Origin: a virus
Reading direction: 5' to 3' (one strand)
Length of the DNA: 25,646 nt
Virus record (IMG/VR): IMGVR_UViG_3300044858_001362
Location: 1 to 25,646 of that record
A model generated the notes under the pieces. That model had not been told where the DNA came from and searched no databases. It saw only the letters and a program-made list of their open reading frames with translations. Below, piece after piece: positions 7,892 to 17,100 of the stretch. Positions within the stretch are counted from its first letter, which is position 1. Each line of letters starts with the position of its first letter. The position numbers and the translations under genes are program-made.

Positions 7892-8458
7892 TTAAGCAGG
7901 AACCACAGGAGTAATACCTGTTAATACCGCTTGTATTTGTGTCGTTCCGTAAGGTGCCGCAACATTAACAAAGTTTGCTGGATTTGCTTGTAAGAAAGTT
8001 AAAGTTACATCATAACCTTGTCTATCTGTGTAAGCAGTTCCACTCGCTAAATTAATTGCTGTCGCGTCTCCTCCGTTAAAATCCGCACCGAATAAAAGAA
8101 ACTCATTTTTGTTTGTTTTAACAATTGCTTGAATTGTTCCACTCTTCGCTAAAAGAGAAAATTGGTTTCTTAATTGTGGTGTAAAATCTCTAAACAACGC
8201 TGTGATTGTTTGAGTATATACAACAGTTCCCGTTGCTGGGTCTGCTGCCATATTTTCTGTAAAGTTACTACCGCCTCTGTATAATTCAAACTCCACTAAC
8301 GAACCACTACCACCTATGTTGGTAATTTCTTGTGTGTCAGTTGAAGCACCAGAGTAAGTAATTCCTGTGATAGGTGCTGAAAAGATGTATAAGGATTGGA
8401 TACCTGATACACCACCTTTACAACCTAATCCATAAGCCGATGATACTGCGCAACTCAT
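7892..8458 (-). CDS. Probable major tail tube protein
   Basis: A 188-residue, mostly beta protein. The start MSCAVSSAYGLGCKGGVSGIQSLYIF resembles tube proteins of Bacteroidota phages, which often open with a 'GGVGGIKxVYI'-type segment. The middle (GSLVEFELYRGGSNFTENMA, then VVYTQTITALFRDFTPQLRNQF) and the 'LLFGADFNGGDATAINLASG ... GYDVTLTF' end fit the tail tube/decoration beta-barrel pattern in which a substrate-like strand pair repeats along the tube. Size and position directly after the major capsid protein, with its own A-rich leader and followed by a terminator, fit an abundant structural protein. An alternative is a capsid decoration protein; I favour the tube because no other tube candidate is present. 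Confidence 0.6.
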   Translation of the reverse strand: MSCAVSSAYGLGCKGGVSGIQSLYIFSAPITGITYSGASTDTQEITNIGGSGSLVEFELYRGGSNFTENMAADPATGTVVYTQTITALFRDFTPQLRNQFSLLAKSGTIQAIVKTNKNEFLLFGADFNGGDATAINLASGTAYTDRQGYDVTLTFLQANPANFVNVAAPYGTTQIQAVLTGITPVVPA

Positions 8459-8500
8459 ATATTTTTATATTTTATTTTTTTCTATTTATTTGTTTTTATT

Positions 8501-8527
8501 AAGTGGGGAGAAATTAATCTCCCCCTT
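8501..8527 (-). other. Stable hairpin between capsid and tube genes
   Basis: In the 79-base gap after the major capsid gene, GGGGAG pairs with CTCCCC around an 8-base loop (8505-8510 with 8519-8524), and three further pairs (AAG with CTT) extend it past one bulged base. On the transcribed minus strand it is followed by A-rich sequence, not a T run, so it is not a standard terminator. It may protect or define the 3' end of capsid mRNA or set relative expression of capsid and tube. The remaining gap up to 8459 is almost pure A on the minus strand and acts as the tube gene leader. Confidence 0.6.
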
Positions 8528-8537
8528 AAAATTATAT

Positions 8538-9482
8538 TTAAGCTAAACCGTTAGATAAGATTTGGTCTACACCTGTTTGAACCCCTATACGGAATTGACA
8601 TTTCATTCTCACTTGCTGATTATCAAGGCTATACCACATTTTGAATTGACCGTAGTCGCTTACTAAATCTGTTCCCATAAAGAAATTGTTTTTCTTTGAG
8701 ATAAAGATACGGTTAGAACCATTCAATCCTCTTACTGGAACGATTTGGAATAAAGTTCCTGGATGTAATATCGGTGTTTGTCCGTTACCTGCGTCGTAGT
8801 AGAAATAGTTTTTATTTCTTAACCACTGCGTGTATTTAGTAAAGTTAGCCCAAGACATACAAATCATACCATCTTGTGCTGCTAACAAATAATCTTCACC
8901 TTGTGCTAACATCAAGTCAATACTATCACCGATGTTTGCTGCGGTTACACCTGACGCTGCTGCTACATAAGTAACATTTTGTCCTGTGTATCCTGTTCCT
9001 GTTAATTGTAAGAAACCTGCGAAACCTGTTCCACCTGTTGTAGCTTGAAAGGTCATTAACTCTACCGCTTCCTTAACTTGTTGAACCTTGTAATTTACAA
9101 GATATTCAGCAAATGGAATATCGTTAGGGCTATCATAATATTGACCTGGCTTCAACAAAGTTTGATACCAGTATCCTTCTAAATCATCTACGCAAAGTTC
9201 TTCTTGATATTGTTTCTTTACTGATGTAATTGATTTTTGTGTGTATGATGTTGTTTGACCGCTGTTTGCTGGATCCCAACCACAACCACCTTCTAATTGA
9301 TGTAATGTAGAAGATAAGATGTTTAATTCTTGTGTTCCTTTTACATTTGGAACAACTGTGATTAACGAAGCAAAGTCGCCTGTTAAAATTGTTTCACTAA
9401 TTAAAGTGTTTGTTTTTTGTTCGGTATATTCTTGTAGACCAGACAAATTGAAATTAAAGTCGTATTTTTTTAAGTTACTCAT
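8538..9482 (-). CDS. Major capsid protein
   Basis: A 314-residue protein, a typical length for an HK97-fold capsid subunit without a long delta domain. The N-terminus (MSNLKKYDFNFNLSGLQEYTEQK) is a helical arm. Further support comes from ITVVPNVKGTQELNIL at 41-56, the 'VKKQYQEELCVDDLEGYW' strand and turn at about 88-105, the spine-helix stretch AEYLVNYKVQQVKEAVELMTF at 125-145, and the P-domain end 'NNFFMGTDLVSDYGQFKMWYS' followed by VRMKCQFRIGVQTG, which is characteristic of capsid proteins in this phage group. The gene order protease, scaffold, capsid supports it. Its 25-base leader is almost all A with no Shine-Dalgarno sequence, as expected for strongly translated Bacteroidota genes. Confidence 0.82.
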   Translation of the reverse strand: MSNLKKYDFNFNLSGLQEYTEQKTNTLISETILTGDFASLITVVPNVKGTQELNILSSTLHQLEGGCGWDPANSGQTTSYTQKSITSVKKQYQEELCVDDLEGYWYQTLLKPGQYYDSPNDIPFAEYLVNYKVQQVKEAVELMTFQATTGGTGFAGFLQLTGTGYTGQNVTYVAAASGVTAANIGDSIDLMLAQGEDYLLAAQDGMICMSWANFTKYTQWLRNKNYFYYDAGNGQTPILHPGTLFQIVPVRGLNGSNRIFISKKNNFFMGTDLVSDYGQFKMWYSLDNQQVRMKCQFRIGVQTGVDQILSNGLA

Positions 9483-9507
9483 TTTCTTTTTGTTTTATTT
9501 TATTTTT

Positions 9508-10362
9508 TTATTTATTTTTTATGTGCCCTCTTAACGCTTCTAACATTTGAACGCGGGGATTATCACCTGAACCAAATTGATATTCAACTGGTTTAGAGTT
9601 TCTTTTTAATGGTTCTGCTGCTGGTTCTTTCTTAAACTTACTAAACTCTTCTTTCATAGTTTCTTGTTTATCAGTAACCGACATTACCTTCTTTTTTAAA
9701 TCACTCATTTCTTCCATCATCTGTTTCATCATACCGTGTATTGTTTCAATATTTACAACACCTGTATCCTTAATAACATCTTTTACGGAAGCCATATCAC
9801 CTTCTTCACCTTCGCTTGCGTCATCTTCTTCTTCATCAACCTCAATTGCGTTCTTTTCAACTGGTTTAACCTCTATGATTTTACCACTTTCATCAACAAC
9901 AACAACTGAACCTGACTTTAACTGATGTTCGCCCGCTGGTGGTAATAATTCTTCACCATCTTTAATGATACGCAATTCAGCACCAATAGCGACAGCGTCG
10001 CCTGATATACTAATTTCTGTTCCATCAACGAGGCTATCTTTTACCATTTTAACATTTTCTGCCATAGTTTCTTTTTTTGTTTCTTCGTTTATTTGTTTTT
10101 CAGTAATTACTCTATTACCTATTACATCAGCAATTAAGCCTTTTGTAACTTTTAGAACTTTACCTTGAATAGAATATTCACCATCTTTCGCTGGTTCAAT
10201 CATTCCTTCTTCGGTAATTGAGTAAAGTTCTTTACCGAGTGATAATTCACCATCTACTTCAAATTGGTTACCTTTGTCGTCTGTAATTCTCTTAAAAGAG
10301 TGTTGACTACTCCAACTGAATATCCAATTTTTAATCTGTTGTAATTTTTGTGTAGGGGTCAT
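9508..10362 (-). CDS. Capsid scaffold-like protein
   Basis: A 284-residue acidic, charged protein located between protease and major capsid genes, the usual scaffold position. Residues 34-80 (DGELSLGKELY ... DGEYSIQGKVLKV) and about 112-166 (ISGDAVAIGAELRI ... AGEHQLKSGSVVVVDESGKIIEV) look like two copies of the same small beta module. An acidic stretch (VDEEEDDASEGEEGD) lies at 175-189, followed by a predicted coiled coil at about 203-246 (METs and charged heptads) and a C-terminal helix (VQMLEALRGHIKNK) that could bind capsid subunits. It starts one base past the protease stop, so it is probably co-translated with it. Scaffold function is inferred from composition and position; a decoration role for the beta modules is possible. 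Confidence 0.65.
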   Translation of the reverse strand: MTPTQKLQQIKNWIFSWSSQHSFKRITDDKGNQFEVDGELSLGKELYSITEEGMIEPAKDGEYSIQGKVLKVTKGLIADVIGNRVITEKQINEETKKETMAENVKMVKDSLVDGTEISISGDAVAIGAELRIIKDGEELLPPAGEHQLKSGSVVVVDESGKIIEVKPVEKNAIEVDEEEDDASEGEEGDMASVKDVIKDTGVVNIETIHGMMKQMMEEMSDLKKKVMSVTDKQETMKEEFSKFKKEPAAEPLKRNSKPVEYQFGSGDNPRVQMLEALRGHIKNK

Positions 10363-10363
10363 A

Positions 10364-11635
10364 TTAATCTTCTTTGTTTAATAGATTTTCAATCTCTGTT
10401 AATATATATGTATCTATATCTATATTGGAGTGTTTTTTATGACTTTCGTAAAACTTTGTTAATTTACTTTCAAAATATCCCTCTAACGAGAAACCTTTTA
10501 CCTTTCCATTCTCAACAAAATCATTATAGAACTTTTGGTTCTTACTACAATCAACTACCCCGAACCAGGTTCCTGGCTCACAAGTAAATCCATATTGATT
10601 AGATTTATCGTTATTAGGGTCATCAACAATCCAACTTTCAACAAGAGATACATTATCTAATGTTTGATTGGGGTTATGTTCTATGTTAGTGTTAGATGTG
10701 TTCTTGTCTCTCATATACTTGAACGCTATTTTCTTTACACTTTCTTTGGAAAAAAATACATAATATTCCTCTCTTGTGTGAGGGTCTAATCTGTATATCA
10801 ACTTGTCGGGGATTAGAACAGCACCCGCCATTAAGTATTGTTTTTTTAATTCTTCATTAAACTTTTGTATCTCCTCCGCACTAAACATACCTTGTCCCGC
10901 TCGTCTAATCGTTTGTGGTGATGGGTTGTTTGCTGTTGCTTCGTTTAGATTTGACCCTGCTATGTTTGCTGCGTCTCCTCTGTCTTGTTCGCTAATGGTC
11001 TTATACTTACCTGTTGGAACACCTTTCTTATCAAACACTTGTTGATAAACTATCTTTACAAAGATATGGTTACAATTCGGCCCACCAAAGCGGAAGAAAC
11101 TATTACCCCAACTTGATTGTCCGTATTGTTGGAAACCATTTAGGATTTTGTTTATATCTTCAAGACGATAGGTTTTATTAGCGTTAATCATCTCCTTACA
11201 AAACTTACGAGTTGTTGCGATGATTGCTGGTCTACCTGGTCTTACTGCGTATCTAAATCTTACCTTATACTTTCCTGTTCCATCTTCATAGTCCATTACA
11301 GATTTATCGTTTAATACATCTGTGATAGGTCTTGCGTTAATGTCTGTTGTTGCGAACTTTTCCTTTATAAAGTTTGGTGATATATCTACTGGTTCAACTG
11401 ATTTAATACTATAACCTTTCATCATAAAAGATTGGTGGTCTTCACCCATCTTACTGAATTGTTCTAATACCTTATCTTGTTCCTCATCTGTTAAGACAAT
11501 TTCTTTTGGTTCTTCTTCATCATCTTTGTTAAAAGCGACAAAGTCACTCTCGTGTGCGGGACGACTTACCATTGCCAAAAAATCACCCCCAGCCATTTCT
11601 TCTTCATCGTCTATAAATAATTCTACTATTTTCAT
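10364..11635 (-). CDS. XkdF-like prohead protease with N-terminal extension
   Basis: A 423-residue protein. The C-terminal part (about 265-392: AGAVLIPDKLIYRLDP ... EHNPNQTLDNVSLVESWIVDD ... GTWFGVV ... VKGFSLEGYF) matches the XkdF-type serine protease family (Peptidase_S78_2), which cuts scaffold and capsid arms during head maturation. His320 and either Ser330 or Ser383 are candidate catalytic residues. The N-terminus carries the family's 'VSRPAHESDFVAF' motif at 23-35. Residues about 125-200 (YAVRPGRPAIIATTRKFCKEMI ... YRLEDINKIL ... RFGGPNCNH) form an extra domain with conserved Cys and His that I associate with head-morphogenesis proteins, so this may be a fused minor-head/protease protein. 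It lies directly upstream of the scaffold-like gene, its likely substrate. Confidence 0.75.
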   Translation of the reverse strand: MKIVELFIDDEEEMAGGDFLAMVSRPAHESDFVAFNKDDEEEPKEIVLTDEEQDKVLEQFSKMGEDHQSFMMKGYSIKSVEPVDISPNFIKEKFATTDINARPITDVLNDKSVMDYEDGTGKYKVRFRYAVRPGRPAIIATTRKFCKEMINANKTYRLEDINKILNGFQQYGQSSWGNSFFRFGGPNCNHIFVKIVYQQVFDKKGVPTGKYKTISEQDRGDAANIAGSNLNEATANNPSPQTIRRAGQGMFSAEEIQKFNEELKKQYLMAGAVLIPDKLIYRLDPHTREEYYVFFSKESVKKIAFKYMRDKNTSNTNIEHNPNQTLDNVSLVESWIVDDPNNDKSNQYGFTCEPGTWFGVVDCSKNQKFYNDFVENGKVKGFSLEGYFESKLTKFYESHKKHSNIDIDTYILTEIENLLNKED

Positions 11636-11655
11636 ACTATTATATATTGTTTTAT

Positions 11656-14112
11656 TTAGATTTTAGACCTTTGTTGTATTATTCTGTCTGTCTCTTGTTG
11701 GGACGACATTTCACTTGCTACTACATAGGTTTTGAATATCGGTGGTTCACTATTATTATTAATATTACCATTAAATCCTGAATAGTTGTAGTCCCTTGCT
11801 CCACCACCTAACGCGTTGATTGTTTCTAATTGTGGTCTATACATCTGTGTTGAAGCTCTATTCACCACAAACTCTCCACCTTCTAATTCACCAAATGGTG
11901 TTGATATACCACCCATAGCGTGTGTTGGCCCTTGTAATACACCACCCATCGCCTTTCTAATTCTAACCTCTGGAACATCTACTGTTGGAACTGAAACCGC
12001 TGTAATTTCTCTTACTGTTTTAAGACCTGTTGCGATAATAGTTGCTACATTCACAACCTTTGTAATAACATCAAATGGTGATGGTAGTGTTGATTTTTGT
12101 TTAATCGCTTCACTCGCACCCACATAAGTATTAATCAACGCCTGTGATATACCTAACGCCTTACCCGCTAATGTCTCTTTACCAACCAAATCACTTAACG
12201 CACCTAACATATTCGCTACACCTTGTGCTTGTTCTATTTGTTGTTTATACTCTTTATCATTAATTGACATTCTCGCAGTAGCGTTCGCGTCTTTTGTTTT
12301 GGTGTAGGCTAACTCAATCTGTTGTTTTTTAAGTGCGTCATCACCTGCGGCAGCAATTGCTTTGTCATACGCCTCTTTATCAATCGCCTCTTTCTGTGAT
12401 AATAATTCTCTTTGTAATTCAAAATCACCTTCGGCTTTCGTCATTTTATAATCTAATTCCGCCTTGTCTATATCTTGTTGTGCTATTGCTTTTGCTTTGG
12501 CACTTTCAATTTCTTTTTGGTTGTTTGCTAATACCTGATTAGATAAATTACCAGCTTCAATACTAATATCTCTTAATCTCTGTATATCAGCGTCACTCAA
12601 TTCAGTTTTAGATAATATCGCCATCTTCTCATCTTCAAGTGATTTGGCCCTAATTGCTTGTATATCTAACTGTGCTTTCTTATACGCTTCACTATTTTCA
12701 CCATATAATATTTTAATTCTTTCTAATTCTACATTTTGTTCTGCTAATCTATTCTTTTGTCCGTCCAATAAAATCTTAATCTTATCGTCTTCTAATTTCT
12801 TTAAATCTTCTTTTTCTTTCTTTGTCTTCGCTTCACTTGCGTCTGTGTCCGCTTTAAGTGCGTCCTTTATCGCCTTTTCTCTATTTTGTTTTTGTAGTTC
12901 TAATTCTTCCGCTGATTTTTTAGTTCCCTTATTTTCTAACTCATCTTTCTTTTCAAGATATTGTCTTAATAATTTTTCATCTGTATCAACCTTATTCTTT
13001 TCTAATTCAATCTGTGCGTTTAATTTATTCTTCTGTGCTTCCAACGCTTTACTCGCAGCCTCTTTTGCTGACGCTGCCACCTCATTATCTATCCCTTTTA
13101 ATGTTGCTGCTGTCTTCTTACCTATCTTTGATGAGGCTGCGTCAATCTCGTTAATCTGTGCTAATTGTTGTAATAGTGCGTCTTTCTTCTCACCATTCAA
13201 AGCCTTGTTTTGTAATTGTTGATTGATGAAACTTTTTAATCTCGCACTATCCGCCTTTTTAAGATTTTCAATTTCTGTGGTAGTTAAATCCATATCCACC
13301 GCCATTTGTTGTGCTAATAATCTCGCTTTCTCTAACGCAATTCTTTTACCCTCTTTCGCTGTCGCCTCTTCAATCTTCGCTGCGTCCATTACCGCCTTTC
13401 TTCTTTCTTCAATAGATTTGGTGCTGTCCGCAGCAATTTCTCTTGCTTCCGCTAACGCTGCGTTGGATAGTGATTGTTGATATTCATACTCTGCGGTTGC
13501 GTCGTCTAACTCATTCGTTCTATCAGCCATATCACTTAATATGTCTCCAAAACCTTTTCCACTATCACTTGCTGAACTAAATATATTAACTAATCCTGAT
13601 ATTCCATTTGCTACCGCCTCTACAACTGTTACTACTGCTGGTAAAATTAAGTTTGCTAACTTACCCATAGTGGCAGACCATACATCTAATACCTTATTTA
13701 ATGGTTCCATTACACCATCAAAACTCTTCATCTTCTCTACCACCGCAGCAATAATAGTAGCCAATAAACCTAACATAGAGGTTTTTATTGCCATACCAAT
13801 ATTACCGAACGCTTTACCTAAACCTTGTAATGACTGACCGAACACTCCTACAAGACCTGGTGCTCCCGCCAAAGTTTGTAAATAAGTTTTAGAACTATCC
13901 TGTGCTTTACCAAACGCCTTTTCAGTCCTTGATAATTCATTTGATAATTCCTTAAACTCTTTACTACCTATTGGTGTTCCCGCTAATTTGGTTCTTAACG
14001 CACCAATCTGTTCTTCAAATCCTGATAAAGTATTAATGGTTTTTTCTAACTGTTCGTTCCCGTCTTTTGTATCTACTGTTACTTTTACCTTAAACTCTTT
14101 AAATGACGCCAT
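11656..14112 (-). CDS. Tail tape measure protein
   Basis: An 818-residue protein. Two hydrophobic segments (about 111-125 and 152-178) are followed by long Ala/Lys/Glu-rich coiled coil from about 200 to 640, with many heptad-like stretches. A second hydrophobic patch (ALINTYVGASEAIKQ to VATIIATGLKTV) precedes the C-terminal signature GGVLQGPTHAMGGISTPFGELEGGEFVVNR at about 723-752, which I recognise from tape measure proteins of Bacteroidota phages. It sets tail length by stretching inside the tube and helps DNA entry. At about 1.5 angstrom per residue it would suggest a tail of roughly 120 nm, assuming it is not heavily processed. Unusually it lies downstream of the large tail-tip type gene instead of upstream. 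A 41-base A-rich gap separates them. Confidence 0.85.
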   Translation of the reverse strand: MASFKEFKVKVTVDTKDGNEQLEKTINTLSGFEEQIGALRTKLAGTPIGSKEFKELSNELSRTEKAFGKAQDSSKTYLQTLAGAPGLVGVFGQSLQGLGKAFGNIGMAIKTSMLGLLATIIAAVVEKMKSFDGVMEPLNKVLDVWSATMGKLANLILPAVVTVVEAVANGISGLVNIFSSASDSGKGFGDILSDMADRTNELDDATAEYEYQQSLSNAALAEAREIAADSTKSIEERRKAVMDAAKIEEATAKEGKRIALEKARLLAQQMAVDMDLTTTEIENLKKADSARLKSFINQQLQNKALNGEKKDALLQQLAQINEIDAASSKIGKKTAATLKGIDNEVAASAKEAASKALEAQKNKLNAQIELEKNKVDTDEKLLRQYLEKKDELENKGTKKSAEELELQKQNREKAIKDALKADTDASEAKTKKEKEDLKKLEDDKIKILLDGQKNRLAEQNVELERIKILYGENSEAYKKAQLDIQAIRAKSLEDEKMAILSKTELSDADIQRLRDISIEAGNLSNQVLANNQKEIESAKAKAIAQQDIDKAELDYKMTKAEGDFELQRELLSQKEAIDKEAYDKAIAAAGDDALKKQQIELAYTKTKDANATARMSINDKEYKQQIEQAQGVANMLGALSDLVGKETLAGKALGISQALINTYVGASEAIKQKSTLPSPFDVITKVVNVATIIATGLKTVREITAVSVPTVDVPEVRIRKAMGGVLQGPTHAMGGISTPFGELEGGEFVVNRASTQMYRPQLETINALGGGARDYNYSGFNGNINNNSEPPIFKTYVVASEMSSQQETDRIIQQRSKI

Positions 14113-14153
14113 ATTATTCTTTTTATATTATATATCTTTTTATCTTTATTATT

Positions 14154-17100
14154 TTAACAAGGGTCACAATCAGCAGACACATTACAAGGTGTTCCACAAT
14201 ATGTCTCGGTTAAAAATCCAGAGTTTATTATAATTGAACTACCTGTTTGGATACAGTGCGTTCTACTTGCTCCTGCTATTAAGTTTGGTGATTGTGTAGT
14301 TCCATTACAATTTGTGATTGTATAGTTTCCTGTTGTTCCACCTTCGTTCAATATTGTAATACACTCACAATCTGGCGGAGTAGGTGTATTAGTCGGCGTA
14401 GGAGTTGGTGTGTTTGTAGGAGTTGGAGTAGGTGGTGTATTATTACAAGCCTGACAACTTCCACTTCTTGTTGCTTCATTACTACCACTTGAATGGAATA
14501 TTTGAACGTAATTTCCGTCATAAGACAACCAAAATGTGTTCGTTCCTAATGATGTGAAGAAACTACTTGTATATGTTGTTGTTGCGCAGAATGTTGGTTG
14601 ATTTAATGTTACAGTTATTGCTGTTCCACTATTACAAGCTAAATAACCTGATGGTTGTGTTGTCCCGTGATAATTAACTGAAATTGTTGGGAACGGAGTT
14701 GGTGATGGAGTTGGTGTGCTCGTTGGTGTAGGCGTAGGAGGTTCTGGTGTATTAGTAGGCGTAGGAGTTGGTGTTCCTGTCGGTGTAGGAGTTGGTGGTT
14801 CTGGTGTGTTTGTAGGTGTAGCCGTAGGAGTTGGTGTTGGTGGTTCAGGCGTGTTCGTTGGTGTCACAGTAGGTGTAGGAGTAGGGGTTGGTGGTGTATT
14901 ATTACACGCTTGACACGCTATTGAACGAGTTGCTGTATTACTACTACCTGAATGGAATATTTGTAAGTAATTACCATCATAAGACAACCAATATGTTGTT
15001 GTTCCTAATGTTGTGAAGAAACTACTTGTGAATGTTGTTGTATCACAGAAAGTAGCTGCGTTCAACTGAACCGTTATTGCTGTTCCACTATTACAAGCAA
15101 ACAAACCTGATGGTTGTGTTGTTCCGTGATAATTAACCGAAATTGTTGGGAACGGAGTAGGAGTAGGTGTTGCTGTCGCAGTAGGAGTTGGTGTGCTCGT
15201 TGGTGTAGGAGTTGGTGGTTCTGGTGATGGGGTTGGTGTAACCGTTGGTGTCGCAGTAGGAGTTGGAGTTGGTGGTTGAGGACATAATGTGCTACAAGTT
15301 AATGTTCCTGCTCCACTCATAGTTGTTAATGTTGCTCCTGGTTGTGGTGATACCGCTTCTGTTGCTCTTAAAATTAATGTTGTTGTAGGGTCTAATCTAT
15401 AACGAGGGTTTGGTTCAAATATTGTTAAAGCAACATTATTCGCAACATAAAACTCACTTAAATATTCACAACTACCATCTTCTAAACAACCATACTCTTC
15501 TACTAAATAATAGAAATAAGGGTCAGGAGTTGGTGTAGGAGTTGCTGTCGCAGTAGGAGTAGGTGTAGGAGTTGGAGTAGGACAAGTTCCACAAGCACCG
15601 TTTGGTGTTGCGTTTCCTGTAATACCTAATCCTTTTGTAAAACTCCTTACTTGTGAACCACTACTAATCCAAAACTCACTACCAGGGTCTATATCACTTA
15701 ATATAATATCACCATAGATTGATGTAGCAGAACATAAATCACCACCTACACCATCAAACGAATAAGCAAAGTATGGAACGAATGAACCACCCGCACAAGC
15801 GTTGTCCGCACTTACATAACTAATATATCCTGTAAATGTTGTAGGAACTGGCGTAGGAGTTGGGGTTGGAGTAGGACAAGCAACAATTGCTGTAATTCTA
15901 CCATCATTCGCAGATGGAATATTAACCACATAAACTGTTGAACTATCAAACTCATAATAACCAAACTCTACTGGTGTTGTTAATCCTGATGTTGTATATA
16001 AATCTGTTCCTATTCCTAATGAACCAACATACCAAACTGTAAGTGCTGTTGTTGAAGCACAAGCGTTGTTTAATGTTGCTCCTGAATAAACTGTCATACT
16101 AAATGGTATTGGAGTTGGTGTAGGAGTAGGAGTGCTCGTTGGTGTGCTCGTTGGTGTAGGAGTTGGTGGTTCTGGTGTTGGAGTAGGAGTTGGAGTATTG
16201 GTCGCCGTAGGTGTAGGAGTTGGAGTAGCAGGTGTATAACCAGTACATACATATCCTGTATTACAATTACCTTCTAAATAAGTTAATGTTAAATAACTTT
16301 GGTCTATACCTTCTGTTAATATTGGGTCAAATTGAACCACACCAAGAATTGATTGGATACATTGCTTATATACTCCTGGCCCTGTTGAGAAAGCCCTTGC
16401 TGTTTGAACCCCAAAACAATCGTTATAAACTAATGTAGCAATTGTTCCACCTTCTGGTGGAGGTAAAGTATTTCCTGTCACATATATTGGGAAACAATAA
16501 CACTGCCCCACAGGTGCTGGTGTGCTTGTTGGAGTAGGAGTTGGAGTATTGGTCGCCGTAGGTGTAGGAGTAGGTGTATTTGTTGGAGTAGCCGTAGGAG
16601 TTACAGTTGGTGTATTTGTAGGAGTAGGTGTAGGAGTTGATGGGATACTTTCAATATCCACAGTCAACAACTTAACTAACTCTACTTTTGTTGTTCCATA
16701 ATTTAATAAGTTAAAATTACTAATCTTATTAATTCTATAATAAGCGTCTTTAACAAATATTAAATCACTATATTTTAAGTTGGTTACATCTTCTATGTTA
16801 AGGAAGAAATTAGCACTAACCATTCTTGCGTCAGCGTCTAATAAATTATCTATATAATCCTTATAGTATAAGTTATACGCGGTTAGATTTGTGAATGATG
16901 GTGATACTGCGTCCTGTGGTGAGTTATTATTACCAAAGTTTAAATCCACCGCTTGTTGTGCTTGTGTTGATGGTAATATCTCTTGATGGTGTAAAAATGG
17001 GTAATTAGTATATACATCTGTAAGTTCTGTTACCTCATCTTTAAAATACCAAGTTCCTGATATGTTCTGTCTACCACAATAGTGTAATATACGAGGTTTA

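Larger units (their letters stand above)
14374..16642 (-). repeat. Seven Pro-Thr linker blocks in the tail-tip gene
   Basis: Seven low-complexity stretches of alternating CCN and ACN codons on the minus strand lie at about 16513-16642, 16106-16232, 15843-15875, 15523-15580, 15153-15277, 14694-14897 and 14374-14438. They encode PTPT-type linkers of about 11 to 68 residues, with variants NTP, ATP, STP and PEPP. Linker length differs widely between domains, as expected if replication slippage and recombination change unit number. Confidence 0.9.

Noticed and set aside
12644-13480. Two plus-strand open frames opposite the tape measure, with hydrophobic Ser/Phe-rich products
   Set aside because: They mirror Lys/Glu/Ala-rich coiled-coil codons and look membrane-like only for that reason.
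14439-15152. Diversity-generating retroelement template/variable repeat pair
   Set aside because: Differences are not limited to adenine positions, both copies are in one gene, and no reverse transcriptase is present in the window.
14374-16642. Regularly spaced repeats that could suggest a CRISPR array
   Set aside because: The repeats are in-frame Pro-Thr codons of variable length inside a long open frame, and the spacers are protein domains of about 250 bases.
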